DNA of 64,000 bases from Peptoniphilus lacrimalis DSM 7455 (GCF_000378725.1 NZ_KB900369.1:62001-126000), one strand, 5' to 3'. Shown: positions 9,777-19,665, counted from the first letter of the stretch. The notes: generated by a model not told the origin, from the sequence alone. Translations and numbers: made by a program.

Positions 9777-10193
9777 ATGAATTATTTTAGAAATTTAAAT
9801 AAGGAAATTTATCTATATATAGAAAAAATATCAGATAATAAAAAGCTTGTGGAAAACTGGTATACAATATGCAGACTTTTACACAATATTTTATATTTGC
9901 CTTTTATATTTTTTGTTCCTCAATTTATAGGTCAAATTGTTAAAGGTTTTTTCCATAATAATTTTCCTACAGATCCTTCAATTATGGAATTAATTTATAG
10001 CAGAAGTTTTTATATTGATTTTTTAAAAGTAATTTTAACAATACTTCCACTTTTCTTATCTACTTATTTCAGAAAGTTGGCAAATAAACTAGATGAATAT
10101 TTAAATGGATATACTTTAAATTATTTTAAAGTAATAACAACAATAATATTTATAGGTGTATTTTTAGGCTTTACTATTTATTCAATAAAATAA
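9777..10193 (+). CDS. uncharacterised small membrane protein
   Basis: I do not recognise this 138-residue protein. It has three likely membrane segments at about 36-56, 79-97 and 117-136. A charged N-terminal stretch of about 30 residues precedes them, and a Lys/Arg-rich loop lies between the second and third. There are no cysteines of note and no catalytic motif. The ATG has a strong AGGAGG SD and base composition equals its neighbours, so it is likely real. It follows prfA by 25 bases and precedes the tRNA promoter, so it is probably the last gene of the prmC-prfA operon. The ywlC/tsaC gene often found after prfA is not here. Confidence 0.7.
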   Translation: MNYFRNLNKEIYLYIEKISDNKKLVENWYTICRLLHNILYLPFIFFVPQFIGQIVKGFFHNNFPTDPSIMELIYSRSFYIDFLKVILTILPLFLSTYFRKLANKLDEYLNGYTLNYFKVITTIIFIGVFLGFTIYSIK

Positions 10194-10240
10194 GCTTATA
10201 AAATTTGACTGCAAAATTTAAATTTCATCAATTTTCTTAA

Positions 10241-10269
10241 TTGATATTTATAAATAAATAATGTATAAT
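10241..10269 (+). promoter_or_regulatory. promoter of tRNA-Thr
   Basis: TTGATA (10241-10246) and TATAAT (10264-10269) are separated by 17 bases. The -10 box lies 9 bases before the tRNA's first base. Confidence 0.8.
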
Positions 10270-10278
10270 AACTTCATT

Positions 10279-10354
10279 GCTATCGTAGCTCAGTAGGTAG
10301 AGCACTACATTGGTAATGTAGAGGTCGGGGGTTCAAATCCCCCCGTTAGCTCCA
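10279..10354 (+). tRNA. tRNA-Thr, anticodon GGT
   Basis: A full cloverleaf of 76 bases with encoded CCA at 10352-10354. Anticodon stem CTACA/TGTAG (10305-10309 with 10317-10321) encloses the loop TTGGTAA, giving anticodon GGT at 10312-10314, which reads ACC and ACU. The T arm is GGGGG-TTCAAAT-CCCCC and the D stem is GCTC/GAGC. The acceptor stem (10279-10285 with 10344-10350) has one T-T mismatch at the fifth pair (10283/10346). Promoter and terminator flank it, so it is its own transcription unit. Confidence 0.97.
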
Positions 10355-10369
10355 TTTTTTATTAATTTT

Positions 10370-10396
10370 GTCTTAGCTTGATGCTAAGGCTTTTTT
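10370..10396 (+). terminator. intrinsic terminator after tRNA-Thr
   Basis: An 8-bp stem with one G-T pair (10370-10377 with 10383-10390) and a 5-base loop are followed by TTTTTT. Confidence 0.85.
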
Positions 10397-10448
10397 GTTA
10401 ACGAAAAAAAATTTTAAAGCCGTTTTAATTATATTTATAGGGGGTTAG

Positions 10449-10498
10449 AAGAAACTTTTTAAAATCACTACTATTAATAAATTATTAAAAAGTTTCTT
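10449..10498 (+). repeat. 14-bp perfect inverted repeat upstream of the gloB-like gene
   Basis: AAGAAACTTTTTAA (10449-10462) is mirrored by TTAAAAAGTTTCTT (10485-10498) across a 22-base spacer. No T-run follows, so it does not look like a normal terminator. It lies in the 185-base gap between the tRNA terminator and the hydrolase gene, where I see no convincing sigma-A promoter. It could be an mRNA leader hairpin or a regulator site. Confidence 0.6.
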
Positions 10499-10539
10499 TA
10501 ATGGGTAGAATTAACATAGTAATTTTTTTGGAGGCTCTT

Positions 10540-11232
10540 ATGGAAATTAAAGCAATATCCGCATTTTCAGATAATTACATTTGGACTATAATAAAAAATA
10601 ATAAGCTTATTTTTGTAGATACAGGTCAGGCTCAACCTGTTCTGGATTTTATAAAGGATAAAGAGCCGATAGCTATTCTACTAACCCACAAACATGATGA
10701 TCATGTTGGAGGAGTTTTTGAAATAAAGAAAAAATATCCTGATATTAAAGTGTATGGTCCTGTTGAAACTCGTGATCTAAACGATATTACATTAAAAGAT
10801 GGTGATAATTTTCAATTATTGGGTGAGAATTTTAAGGTTATAGAAACAACTGGACATACTGATTATCATATTTCTTATCTAATGGGTGATAACTTATTTT
10901 GTGGAGATGCACTATTTTTAGCAGGTTGTGGCAGAGTTTTTACCGGTGATTATAAAAAAAGCTACGAATCTATGAAAAAATTTGCTAACCTTGATGATAA
11001 TATTAACGTTTATGCCGGCCATGAGTATGGACTTTCAAACTTAAAATTTGTAAAATCAATTATGAACACTGAGCAAGTAATTAGGTCTTATGAGGAAGTT
11101 CTTAAGAAAAATAAAAGAGGTCAAATTACTTTGCCATCTACTATTGGTCAAGAAAAGAAAATTAATCCCTTTATGATGGCAAAAAGTTTAGAGGAATTTA
11201 TAAAACTAAGAAAGGAAAAAGATAATTTTTAA
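10540..11232 (+). CDS. gloB: metallo-beta-lactamase-fold hydrolase, glyoxalase II-like
   Basis: A 230-residue protein with the metal motif THKHDDH near residue 54-60. GHTDYH, GDALFLAGCGRVF and AGHEYG are the order and wording of hydroxyacylglutathione hydrolases, which split S-lactoyl-thiol esters in methylglyoxal detoxification. It is slightly short for GloB, and low-GC anaerobes may use another thiol or another thioester substrate, so the exact substrate is inferred. The ATG at 10540 follows GGAGG with 5-base spacing; the frame's earlier ATG at 10501 lies next to the inverted repeat and has no SD. Confidence 0.85.
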   Translation: MEIKAISAFSDNYIWTIIKNNKLIFVDTGQAQPVLDFIKDKEPIAILLTHKHDDHVGGVFEIKKKYPDIKVYGPVETRDLNDITLKDGDNFQLLGENFKVIETTGHTDYHISYLMGDNLFCGDALFLAGCGRVFTGDYKKSYESMKKFANLDDNINVYAGHEYGLSNLKFVKSIMNTEQVIRSYEEVLKKNKRGQITLPSTIGQEKKINPFMMAKSLEEFIKLRKEKDNF

Positions 11233-11420
11233 TGGAATTAAATAATAAGATATATTCACCACAAACAGCTAGAGAAAAAACAAACTTTTCCATTGTTATG
11301 GCTCTTGGAATAAATAACTTATATGAAGCAAGTGAGTTAATTGATAGTGGAATTTGTAACTTTGTTGGAATTGGTAAAGCTGACTTAAGAGGGAATTTGT
11401 TGTATGACTTTAAAATATAA
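11232..11420 (+). CDS. 62-residue protein, possible remnant of an FMN oxidoreductase
   Basis: The start codon overlaps the gloB stop by one base (TAATG) and the end overlaps the rhomboid start. The segment IVMALGINNLYEASELID followed by FVGIGKADL resembles the C-terminal barrel strands of old-yellow-enzyme type FMN oxidoreductases, in which a glycine-rich strand and a GIGR-like motif hold the FMN phosphate. No other part of such an enzyme is present, so it is either a decayed fragment or a small protein of unknown role. No SD of its own is clear; coupling to gloB would be needed. Confidence 0.4.
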   Translation: MELNNKIYSPQTAREKTNFSIVMALGINNLYEASELIDSGICNFVGIGKADLRGNLLYDFKI

Positions 11421-12117
11421 AATTCAATCACTTTTTAATAAAATGTTTAAAATATCAAAGGTTAGCTTAATTCTAATAACTATAAATATTATAGTTTTTA
11501 TGATAATGACCCTTTGCGGTGGAAGTCAAAATATAGATGTTCTTGTTAAATTTAATGCCATGAATAAAATTTTAGTCTACCAAGGTCAGTGGTGGAGATT
11601 AATTTGTCCTATTTTTATTCATATAGGCATTGCACATCTATTAATGAATATGTATTTTCTCTATATTGTTGGCTCAATTTTTGAAAACCTTTATGGTTCA
11701 TTAAGATATTTAATTATTTATATTGCCTGTGGATTAATGGGAAATTTTGTTTCTTATGCCTTTAGTAATCCCTACACAATTAGTGCTGGAGCATCAACTT
11801 CTTTATATGGTCTTTTTGGTCTTGCAATTGGCTTAATGATTAGATATAAAGATGATAAAGTTTTAAGTTCTTTTGGCAAAAGTTTTTTATTTATAATTGT
11901 CGTTAACATTTTTTATTCTTTTCTAAATCCTTCTATTGGGGTATTGGGTCATTTTGGAGGCTTATTAGGTGGATATCTTTGTTCAGGAATTTTTCCCGTT
12001 TTAAATAAAAAAATGCCAAAAAATAAAGTAGTTATTAATATTTGTGCATTTATTATAATATCTATTCTTTGTATTTTGTACGGAAACCTTAGTGTTAGAT
12101 ATGGATTAATGAAATAA
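11404..12117 (+). CDS. rhomboid-family intramembrane serine protease
   Basis: A 237-residue polytopic membrane protein with about six hydrophobic segments. The rhomboid dyad is visible: Ser131 in GASTSLYG and His183 in GHFGGLLGG. The WWRL motif near residue 60 and the HLLMNMYFLY segment with the family's conserved His/Asn are present. It cleaves membrane proteins within the bilayer; its substrate is unknown. The start at 11404 overlaps the preceding small ORF and has AGAGGG about ten bases upstream; Met14 at 11443 is an alternative without an SD. Confidence 0.88.
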   Translation: MTLKYKIQSLFNKMFKISKVSLILITINIIVFMIMTLCGGSQNIDVLVKFNAMNKILVYQGQWWRLICPIFIHIGIAHLLMNMYFLYIVGSIFENLYGSLRYLIIYIACGLMGNFVSYAFSNPYTISAGASTSLYGLFGLAIGLMIRYKDDKVLSSFGKSFLFIIVVNIFYSFLNPSIGVLGHFGGLLGGYLCSGIFPVLNKKMPKNKVVINICAFIIISILCILYGNLSVRYGLMK

Positions 12118-12132
12118 TTTTAGGAGATTGTT

Positions 12133-13914
12133 ATGTTAAGATATGATATTGACGAAAAATATAAGTGGGATTTAGAAAAAATTTATAAAAATCTCAATGA
12201 ATTTAAAAAAGATTATGAAGAAATAAAAAAAGGTATTGAAAAGCTTTGTAAATTTAATGGAAAAATCTGCCAATCAGCAAAAAGTCTAGAAGAATTTTTA
12301 AAATTAGATGAAAAGGTTGAAAGAAAAATAGAAAAGCTTTATGTTTATGCTTCTTTAAAATCTGATGAAAATACAAGAGAAACAGCAAATCAAGAATTAA
12401 AACAAGAGGCTATGAATTTATATTCTGAATTTATAGGAAAGTTATCTTTTGTAAAGTCGCAGATACTTAAAGAAGATTATAAACTTATTGAAAAATACTT
12501 AGAAGAGAACGAAAATTTAAAAATTTACAAGCATTATTTCAAAGATTTATTCAGAAATAAAAATCATATACTTTCAGACAAGGAAGAAAAAATTATAGCT
12601 TCCTATAATAAATTAGGTAAAGTTCCAGAAAATACTTATATGCTTTTTACTAATGCAGACTTGAAGTTTCCATATGTTTTGAAAGGTGATAAGAAAATTG
12701 AAATTACAAACGCTAATTTTACGCATTTGCAAGAAGATAAGGATAGAAATTTTAGAAAAGAAGTCTATGAAAAGTTCTATTCCACCTATAAACAATTCCA
12801 AGAAACATCTGCTAGCTTATTAAATGGAGAGCTTATAAATCACTACACACAAGCAAAACTTAGAAATTTTGAATCAAGTAGGCAAATGGCACTTTTTACT
12901 AATAATATTTCAGAAGATGTTTATGATAATCTTATTGATGTAATTAATGACAATTTGGATATAAATAAAGACTATATTTCTCTTAGAAAAGAAATTTTAA
13001 ATTTAAATGATTTAGCTTTTTACGATATTTATATGCCATTAGTATCTGATTATAATTTAAAATATTCTTTCGAAGAAGCAAAAGAAATTATTCTTGAAGC
13101 ATTAAAGCCCCTTGGTAATGATTATATTAATAATGCAAGGCGTGGTTTCGAGTCAAGATGGTTTGATGTATGCCCAAATGAAGGTAAGAGGTCGGGAGCT
13201 TATTCGTCCGGTTCATATGATACTGAGCCTTATATACTTCTAAATTACAACAATACTCTTGATTCCTTATTTACGACAGTCCATGAGTTAGGTCATTCAA
13301 TGCATTCTTATTATACAAATACATCACAACCTTATATTTATAGTTCATATTCAATTTTTCTTGCAGAAATTGCTTCCACCACTAATGAACTTCTTCTTTT
13401 AAATTATATGTTGGATAATACTGAAAATAAAAAGGAAAAAGCATATCTTTTAAATCATTATGTTAATTCTTTTAAATCTACTATTTTTAGGCAAGCAATG
13501 TTTGCAGAATTTGAACATAAAGCAAATCTTTTAGTTGGTCAGTCAAAACCTATAAATGGACAAATATTAGATGAAATATATAAGGACTTAAATATTAAAT
13601 ATTATGGAAAAGATATAAAAATAGATGAGTACATTTCTTGTGAGTGGACAAGAATTCCTCATTTTTATATGTTCTATTATGTATATCAATATGCAACAGG
13701 ATTTTCAAGTGCAGTAACTTTATCTAATAATATTCTCCACGGAAGTAAAAAAGATACAATTAATTACCTAGACTTCTTAAAAGCAGGCAACATTGCTTAT
13801 CCCCTTGAAATTTTAAAAAGAGCTGGTGTTGATATGACAAAGAAAGACGATTTACAAAAAGCCATGAATATTGCAAGGGAAAAACTTGATGAATTAAATA
13901 ATATATTAAAATAA
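12133..13914 (+). CDS. pepF: oligoendopeptidase F (M3 family)
   Basis: A 593-residue cytoplasmic zinc metallopeptidase that degrades short peptides. The HELGH motif at 384-388 supplies two zinc ligands and the catalytic Glu, and the downstream FLAEIASTTNE supplies the third ligand. The long helical N-terminal half and the C-terminal FYVYQYATGFSSA block are typical of PepF. Length is normal. It starts 15 bases after the rhomboid gene with AGGAG, so the two may be co-transcribed. A terminator follows. Confidence 0.93.
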   Translation: MLRYDIDEKYKWDLEKIYKNLNEFKKDYEEIKKGIEKLCKFNGKICQSAKSLEEFLKLDEKVERKIEKLYVYASLKSDENTRETANQELKQEAMNLYSEFIGKLSFVKSQILKEDYKLIEKYLEENENLKIYKHYFKDLFRNKNHILSDKEEKIIASYNKLGKVPENTYMLFTNADLKFPYVLKGDKKIEITNANFTHLQEDKDRNFRKEVYEKFYSTYKQFQETSASLLNGELINHYTQAKLRNFESSRQMALFTNNISEDVYDNLIDVINDNLDINKDYISLRKEILNLNDLAFYDIYMPLVSDYNLKYSFEEAKEIILEALKPLGNDYINNARRGFESRWFDVCPNEGKRSGAYSSGSYDTEPYILLNYNNTLDSLFTTVHELGHSMHSYYTNTSQPYIYSSYSIFLAEIASTTNELLLLNYMLDNTENKKEKAYLLNHYVNSFKSTIFRQAMFAEFEHKANLLVGQSKPINGQILDEIYKDLNIKYYGKDIKIDEYISCEWTRIPHFYMFYYVYQYATGFSSAVTLSNNILHGSKKDTINYLDFLKAGNIAYPLEILKRAGVDMTKKDDLQKAMNIAREKLDELNNILK

Positions 13915-13921
13915 AAAACAT

Positions 13922-13954
13922 GCTGATTTCAAAATTACTGAAGTCAGCTTTTTA
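13922..13954 (+). terminator. intrinsic terminator after pepF
   Basis: A 9-bp stem (13922-13930 with 13940-13948, one G-T pair) and a 9-base loop are followed by TTTTT and an AT-rich tail. Confidence 0.82.
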
Positions 13955-13984
13955 TTATTTTAAGCCAAAATAATGTTCTAATAT

Positions 13985-14013
13985 TTGACAAAAGTGAAAG
14001 ATAATCATATACT
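13985..14013 (+). promoter_or_regulatory. promoter of asnS-leuS
   Basis: A consensus TTGACA (13985-13990) and TATACT (14008-14013) are separated by 17 bases. The expected transcript start near 14020 leaves only about 25 leader bases, too short for a T-box riboswitch. Confidence 0.85.
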
Positions 14014-14043
14014 AAAATATTATAAGATAATTATGGAGGGTCT

Positions 14044-15429
14044 ATGATTAGTATCAGAGAAATATTTAAAAATACAGAAAATTATATAGACAAAGAGATT
14101 GAAATTTGTGGATGGATTAAAACTAACAGAGGTTCAAAAAATTTTGGTTTTATTGAGCTTACTGATGGCACTAATTTTAATTCATTACAAGTCGTATATG
14201 GAAAGGAGCTTGGAAATTTTTCTGAAATTGAAAAATATACATTGAGCTCTTCTCTTATAATTAAGGGAAAATTAGTAGAATCCCCTGGGGCTAATCAGTC
14301 ATTTGAACTTCAGGCTAAGGAAATTAAACTTATAGGCGCTGCAGATAATACTTATCCTCTACAAAAGAAAAGACACACAATGGAATATCTTAGAACGGTA
14401 AGTCATCTTCGCCCGCGTACAAATACTTTTAATGCAGTATTTAGGGTCAGATCATTAATTGCTTATGCAATTCATAAATTTTTCCAAGAAAGAGGTTTCG
14501 TTTATTTTCATGCACCAATTATAACTGCTTCTGATGCAGAAGGTGCTGGAGAAATGTTTCAAGTAACAACATTACCTTTAGAAGATGTACCTAAAAATGA
14601 TGAGGGAAAAGTAGATTACAAAAAAGACTTTTTTGGTAAAGAAACTAACTTAACTGTTTCAGGTCAATTAGAAGATGAAGCTTTTGCTCTTGCTTTTGGC
14701 AATGTTTATACTTTTGGACCAACATTTAGAGCAGAAAATTCTAATACACCAAGGCATGCAGCAGAATTTTGGATGATAGAGCCTGAAATGGCATTTGCAG
14801 ATTTAAATGTTAACATGGATGTGGCAGAAGCTATGTTAAAATATATCATCAGATATGTGCTTGAAAATGCCAAAGAGGAAATGAAATTCTTTAATAAGTT
14901 TATTGATAAAGACCTTTTAGCACGACTTGACAATGTGGTTTCAAATGAATTTGAAAGAATTACCTATACTCAAGCCATTGAAATATTAGAAAAGGCAAAT
15001 AAAGAATTTAAATTCCCAGTTAAATGGGGAATAGACTTACAAACTGAACATGAAAGATATATCACAGAAGAAGTTTTCAAAAAACCTGTTTTTGTAACAA
15101 ATTATCCAAAGGAAATAAAAGCTTTTTATATGACAGAAAACGATGATAAGAAGACAGTAGCAGCTATGGATTTACTTGTTCCTGGGGTTGGAGAAATAAT
15201 AGGTGGTTCTCAAAGAGAACATAGAAATGAAATCTTAGAAAAGAAAATGAAAGATTTAAATATGAATATGGATGAATATGATTGGTATCTTGATTTGAGA
15301 AGATTTGGTACATGTATTCACTCAGGATATGGACTTGGATTTGAAAGAGCCGTTATGTATATTACAGGAATGAAAAATATTAGAGATGTTATACCATTTC
15401 CAAGAACAGTAGGGAATGCTAATTATTAA
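14044..15429 (+). CDS. asnS: asparaginyl-tRNA synthetase
   Basis: A 461-residue class IIb synthetase. The N-terminal OB fold for anticodon binding (about 15-100) is followed by the catalytic domain. Motif 2 is visible in [20 protein letters not shown] and motif 3 in [25 protein letters not shown] favours AsnRS over AspRS or LysRS. Its presence means Asn-tRNA can be made directly. The ATG follows GGAGGG with good spacing. leuS begins nine bases after its stop. Confidence 0.95.
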   Translation: MISIREIFKNTENYIDKEIEICGWIKTNRGSKNFGFIELTDGTNFNSLQVVYGKELGNFSEIEKYTLSSSLIIKGKLVESPGANQSFELQAKEIKLIGAADNTYPLQKKRHTMEYLRTVSHLRPRTNTFNAVFRVRSLIAYAIHKFFQERGFVYFHAPIITASDAEGAGEMFQVTTLPLEDVPKNDEGKVDYKKDFFGKETNLTVSGQLEDEAFALAFGNVYTFGPTFRAENSNTPRHAAEFWMIEPEMAFADLNVNMDVAEAMLKYIIRYVLENAKEEMKFFNKFIDKDLLARLDNVVSNEFERITYTQAIEILEKANKEFKFPVKWGIDLQTEHERYITEEVFKKPVFVTNYPKEIKAFYMTENDDKKTVAAMDLLVPGVGEIIGGSQREHRNEILEKKMKDLNMNMDEYDWYLDLRRFGTCIHSGYGLGFERAVMYITGMKNIRDVIPFPRTVGNANY

Positions 15430-15438
15430 GGAGAATAG

Positions 15439-17850
15439 ATGAAAGATTATAAACCAGAAGTTATTGAAAAAAAATGGCAAGATTATTGGGATGAACACCA
15501 AACATATAAGGCTTTAAATGATGATGATAGGGAAAAAATATATCTTTTAGTTGAATTTCCTTATCCATCAGGTCAAGGACTTCATGTTGGCCATCCTCGC
15601 CCTTACACAGCACTTGATATAGTTGCGAGAAAAAGACGTTATCAAGGATATAATGTTTTATTTCCAATGGGATGGGATGCTTTTGGACTACCAACGGAAA
15701 ATTATGCTATAAAAAATAAAATTCATCCAGCAATTGTAACAAAACAAAACATTAAACATTTTAAAGAACAGCTTAAATCAATAGGCTTTTCCTTTGATTG
15801 GTCAAGAGAAATTAATACAACTGATCCTGAATATTATAAATGGACCCAATGGATATTTTTACAATTATATAAACATGGCTTAGCATACAAAAAGGAAAGT
15901 CCAATAAACTGGTGTCCATCATGTAAAACTGGCTTAGCAAATGAAGAAGTTATTGGCGGTAAATGTGAAAGATGTAACACAGAAGTGGTAAGACGTGTAA
16001 AAAGTCAATGGATGCTTAAAATTACTGCCTATGCAGATAGACTTATTGATGATCTTGACGATGTGGATTACATTGAAAGGGTAAAGACTCAACAAAAAAA
16101 TTGGATTGGAAGAAGTGAAGGGGCAAGTATACTTTTCCCCATCAAAGATTCTGATGAAAAACTTGAAGTTTTTACTACTAGACCAGATACAATATTTGGT
16201 GCAACTTACATGGTAATTGCACCTGAACATCCTTTACTTGAAAAATATAAGGATTGTATTATAAACCTTGATGAAATTAATGCATATAAAGAAGAAGTTG
16301 CAAAAAAATCTGATTTTGAAAGAACAGAACTTGCTAAAGATAAAACTGGTGTTGAAATTAAGGGATTAAAAGCAATAAATCCAATAAGTAAAAAAGAAAT
16401 TCCTGTTTGGATATCAGATTATGTTTTAATGTCTTACGGTACTGGAGCAATTATGGCTGTTCCTGCTCATGATACAAGAGATTATGATTTTGCTAAGAAA
16501 TTTGGATTAGATATTGTAGAAGTTATTAAAGGCGGAGATATATCAAAAGAAGCCTATACAGATACAAATAATGGTATATTAGTAAACTCAGAATTTTTAA
16601 ATGGTCTTGAAGTTAAGGATGCTAAGGAAAAAATGATTAAATATTTGCTAGAAAACAATCTTGGTAATAAAAAAATTAATTTTAAATTAAGAGATTGGGT
16701 TTTTTCTAGACAAAGATATTGGGGAGAACCAATACCTATAGTACATTGTCCAAAGTGCGGTTTTGTACCTGTACCTGAAGACCAACTTCCATTGCTTTTA
16801 CCAGAAGTTGAAAATTATGAGCCAACAGACGATGGAGAATCACCTTTAGCAAATATTAAAGAATTTGTAGAAACTACTTGTCCTAAATGTGGTTGTTCCG
16901 CACATAGAGAAACAGATACAATGCCTCAATGGGCAGGTTCATCTTGGTATTTCTTAAGATATGCAGATCCTCATAATAAAGATGCTTTGGCTTCAAAAGA
17001 TGCCCTAAATTATTGGACTCCTGTAGATTGGTATAATGGAGGTATGGAACATACAACACTTCATTTATTATACTCTAGATTTTGGCATAAATTTTTATAT
17101 GACATTGGAGTTGTTCCAACAAAAGAACCTTATGTAAAAAGAACATCTCATGGTATGATTTTAGGTGAAAATAACGAAAAAATGAGCAAATCTCGTGGTA
17201 ATGTTGTTAATCCTGATGATATTGTTCATGATTATGGTGCAGATACCTTGAGAACTTATGAAATGTTTATTGGAGATTTCGAAAAACCTGTACCTTGGAT
17301 GGAAACTGGTGTGCGTGGTTGCAGAAGGTTTTTGGATAGAGTTTGGAACTTATCAGATATTTTAGTTGATGGAGATAAATATTCTGAAAGTTTAGAAAAA
17401 TCAATTCATAAGACAATCAAAAAAGTATCCTATGATTATGAAAATTTAAAGGCTAATACTGCTATTGCAGCTCTTATGAGTTTATTGAATGAATTTGTAG
17501 CTAATAAAAATATAACTAAAGCTGATTTTAGGACATTTCTTATGCTATTAAACCCAGTTGCTCCACATATTACTGAAGAATTGTGGGAACAAAATAATTT
17601 AGGCGGATATTTAAACGAATCTTCATGGCCAGTTTATGATGAAGAAAAAACTATTGATAATATAGTTGAGATGCCCGTACAATTTAACGGAAAGCTAAGA
17701 TTCACAATCGAAGTTTCTAAAGATTCTAATGTGGACCAAGCTCGTGAAATTGCAATGAAAAATGAAGCTTATGCTAAAAATATAAAAGATAAGAAAGTTA
17801 TTAAAGAAATTTTTGTACCTGGAAAAATTTATAATATAGTTGTTAAGTAG
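15439..17850 (+). CDS. leuS: leucyl-tRNA synthetase
   Basis: An 803-residue class I enzyme. The HIGH-type motif is HVGHPRPYT near residue 51, and the KMSKS motif appears as EKMSKSRGN near 580. A zinc domain [13 protein letters not shown]...CERC is inserted before the CP1 editing domain, which contains [13 protein letters not shown] and the [15 protein letters not shown] editing block. A second Cys-rich insertion (CPKCG...CPKCG) lies near 436-496. Length is normal. It shares the asnS promoter. Confidence 0.96.
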   Translation: MKDYKPEVIEKKWQDYWDEHQTYKALNDDDREKIYLLVEFPYPSGQGLHVGHPRPYTALDIVARKRRYQGYNVLFPMGWDAFGLPTENYAIKNKIHPAIVTKQNIKHFKEQLKSIGFSFDWSREINTTDPEYYKWTQWIFLQLYKHGLAYKKESPINWCPSCKTGLANEEVIGGKCERCNTEVVRRVKSQWMLKITAYADRLIDDLDDVDYIERVKTQQKNWIGRSEGASILFPIKDSDEKLEVFTTRPDTIFGATYMVIAPEHPLLEKYKDCIINLDEINAYKEEVAKKSDFERTELAKDKTGVEIKGLKAINPISKKEIPVWISDYVLMSYGTGAIMAVPAHDTRDYDFAKKFGLDIVEVIKGGDISKEAYTDTNNGILVNSEFLNGLEVKDAKEKMIKYLLENNLGNKKINFKLRDWVFSRQRYWGEPIPIVHCPKCGFVPVPEDQLPLLLPEVENYEPTDDGESPLANIKEFVETTCPKCGCSAHRETDTMPQWAGSSWYFLRYADPHNKDALASKDALNYWTPVDWYNGGMEHTTLHLLYSRFWHKFLYDIGVVPTKEPYVKRTSHGMILGENNEKMSKSRGNVVNPDDIVHDYGADTLRTYEMFIGDFEKPVPWMETGVRGCRRFLDRVWNLSDILVDGDKYSESLEKSIHKTIKKVSYDYENLKANTAIAALMSLLNEFVANKNITKADFRTFLMLLNPVAPHITEELWEQNNLGGYLNESSWPVYDEEKTIDNIVEMPVQFNGKLRFTIEVSKDSNVDQAREIAMKNEAYAKNIKDKKVIKEIFVPGKIYNIVVK

Positions 17851-17861
17851 TAGGTGATTTT

Positions 17862-18737
17862 ATGAAAAGTATGACAGGTTATGGTTCCTATGAATCTCAA
17901 AGCGATAATTATCATTTAAAAATTGATATGAAATCTGTAAACAACAGGTATTGTGATATATTTATTAAATTGCCTGCCTTACTTTTTTCCTATGAAGACA
18001 AAATAAAAAGATTCATTAAAAAAGATGTTAGAAGGGGTAAAGTTGAGGTTTTTATTAAACTTAACAAATTAAGTAAAGACGATAATTCCTTTGACGTAGA
18101 TTTACCTCTGGCAAAAAATTATTATAATGCCTCAAGGGATATTTCAAATTATTTAGGTCTTAATAATAATTTATCTATAAAAGATATTATTACTAAGCCT
18201 GGAGTATTAGTTGAAAGTGAAGATAATGAGGTTTCTAAGGAGCTTGAAGATTTATTATTTACAACTTTAACAAAGACTTTAGAATCTTTTATTACTTCAA
18301 GATTAAGTGAAGGTCAAGCCATTAAGGAAGATTTTAAAACTAAACTATCAAGTATAAAAGATATAGTTGCAAAAGTTGAAGAACTTTCACCAATTTCCTT
18401 AAAGGAAAATGAAGAAAAATTAAAGAACAAATTAAATAATTATTTAGATGAAAGCGAAATTGATAGACAAAGAATAGCAACAGAATGTTTTTTGCTAGTA
18501 GATAAACTCTCTATTGATGAGGAAATAACTAGGCTAAAAATTCATCTAGATAGATTTAATCATATAATGAATTTAGAAGAAAGTATTGGTAGAAAATTGG
18601 ACTTTTTATTGCAAGAAATAAATAGAGAAATAAATACTATTGGGTCGAAATCCAATAATATTGATATCTTAAATAATGTTGTTCTTGTTAAATCTGAAGT
18701 AGAAAGAATTAGAGAACAAGTCCAAAATATTGAGTAG
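17862..18737 (+). CDS. YicC/YloC-family endoribonuclease
   Basis: A 291-residue protein starting MKSMTGYG, the family hallmark (MxSMTGFG). The conserved VNNRYCDI block is at about 27-34, and the C-terminal HLDRFNHIM...GRKLDFLLQEINREINTIGSKS is the other family signature. YicC proteins are Mg-dependent RNases linked to small-RNA turnover and stress survival in other bacteria. The position before gmk and rpoZ is the conserved Firmicutes order. RemA (ylzA), often between yicC and gmk, is missing. Confidence 0.92.
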   Translation: MKSMTGYGSYESQSDNYHLKIDMKSVNNRYCDIFIKLPALLFSYEDKIKRFIKKDVRRGKVEVFIKLNKLSKDDNSFDVDLPLAKNYYNASRDISNYLGLNNNLSIKDIITKPGVLVESEDNEVSKELEDLLFTTLTKTLESFITSRLSEGQAIKEDFKTKLSSIKDIVAKVEELSPISLKENEEKLKNKLNNYLDESEIDRQRIATECFLLVDKLSIDEEITRLKIHLDRFNHIMNLEESIGRKLDFLLQEINREINTIGSKSNNIDILNNVVLVKSEVERIREQVQNIE

Positions 18738-18756
18738 ATAAGTATAGAGGTGTAAT

Positions 18757-19374
18757 TTGAGCGGCGGATTTTTATTGGTACTATCAGGCCCATCTGGAAG
18801 TGGTAAGGGAACTGTAAGTCAAGCAATAATGAAAGAAAATAAAGAAATTGTATTTTCAACTTCTGTTACTACAAGAACTCCAAGACCTGGAGAAGTTAAC
18901 GGAGAAAATTACTTTTTTGTTAGTAAAACTAAATTTGAACAAATGGTTGAAAAAGATGAATTATTAGAGCATGCTTTTGTTCATACCAATTACTATGGAA
19001 CACCCAAACAATTTGTTTTTGACCAGATTGAAAATGGGGAAATTGTACTACTTGAAATTGACGTTCAAGGTGCATTACAGATAAAAAAGAAATATAAGGA
19101 AGCTGTTTTTATATTCTTAATTCCACCAACTATGGAAGAATTAAGAAACAGATTAGTAAAAAGAGATACAGAGTCTGAGGAAGAGATTAATACAAGATTT
19201 AAAAATGCCTTTAGAGAACTTGATTTTGTAGGTGAATATGACTATTTTGTTATTAACGATAAAGTAAGTCAGGCTGTAATAGATATTGAAAATATTATAG
19301 CTGCTGAAAAATTAAGAGTAAAAAGACATAAGGATATTAAAAGTGAAGTTCTAAAAGAAAAGGAGAAGATTTAA
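18757..19374 (+). CDS. gmk: guanylate kinase
   Basis: A 205-residue P-loop kinase that converts GMP to GDP. The Walker A motif GPSGSGKGT is at about residues 9-17, TTRTPRPGEVNGENY is the GMP-binding block, and LEIDVQGA is the Walker B region. The start is TTG at 18757 after GAGGTG, giving the normal N-terminus. It overlaps rpoZ by one base (TAATG), a common coupling in this phylum. Confidence 0.96.
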   Translation: MSGGFLLVLSGPSGSGKGTVSQAIMKENKEIVFSTSVTTRTPRPGEVNGENYFFVSKTKFEQMVEKDELLEHAFVHTNYYGTPKQFVFDQIENGEIVLLEIDVQGALQIKKKYKEAVFIFLIPPTMEELRNRLVKRDTESEEEINTRFKNAFRELDFVGEYDYFVINDKVSQAVIDIENIIAAEKLRVKRHKDIKSEVLKEKEKI

Positions 19375-19664
19375 TGAATATACCTTCATTTAAAGAATTA
19401 ATGGAAAAATCTGATTCAAGATATGAACTTTGTATGTTAGTTTCAAAAAGGTCCAGAAAATTAGTAGACGGTCAAAAAGCTTTAGTTGATACTGATATGA
19501 AAAAACCTGTTTCTGTCGCTTTAGAAGAAGTGATGGAAGGGAAAATAATTTTTGGTCAAGAAATGAGCGACAAAGAATATGAAGAAAAAATTGCAGTAGA
19601 AAGATTAGAATTAGAAGAAAAACTTAGAAATGAAATAAAGAATTCACCACAAGAAGAGGAATAA
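19374..19664 (+). CDS. rpoZ: DNA-directed RNA polymerase omega subunit
   Basis: A 96-residue small subunit that clamps the beta-prime C-terminus and supports polymerase assembly. The core SRYELCMLVSKRSRKLVDG matches the family's YxLVxxvakRAR...g block, and PVSVALEEVMEGKI is the second half. The C-terminus is acidic and Glu-rich. Translation is coupled to gmk. Confidence 0.93.
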   Translation: MNIPSFKELMEKSDSRYELCMLVSKRSRKLVDGQKALVDTDMKKPVSVALEEVMEGKIIFGQEMSDKEYEEKIAVERLELEEKLRNEIKNSPQEEE

Positions 19665-19665
19665 T

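Noticed and set aside
13955-14043. Possible T-box riboswitch before asnS-leuS
   Set aside because: The consensus promoter leaves a leader of about 25 bases, far too short for a T-box.
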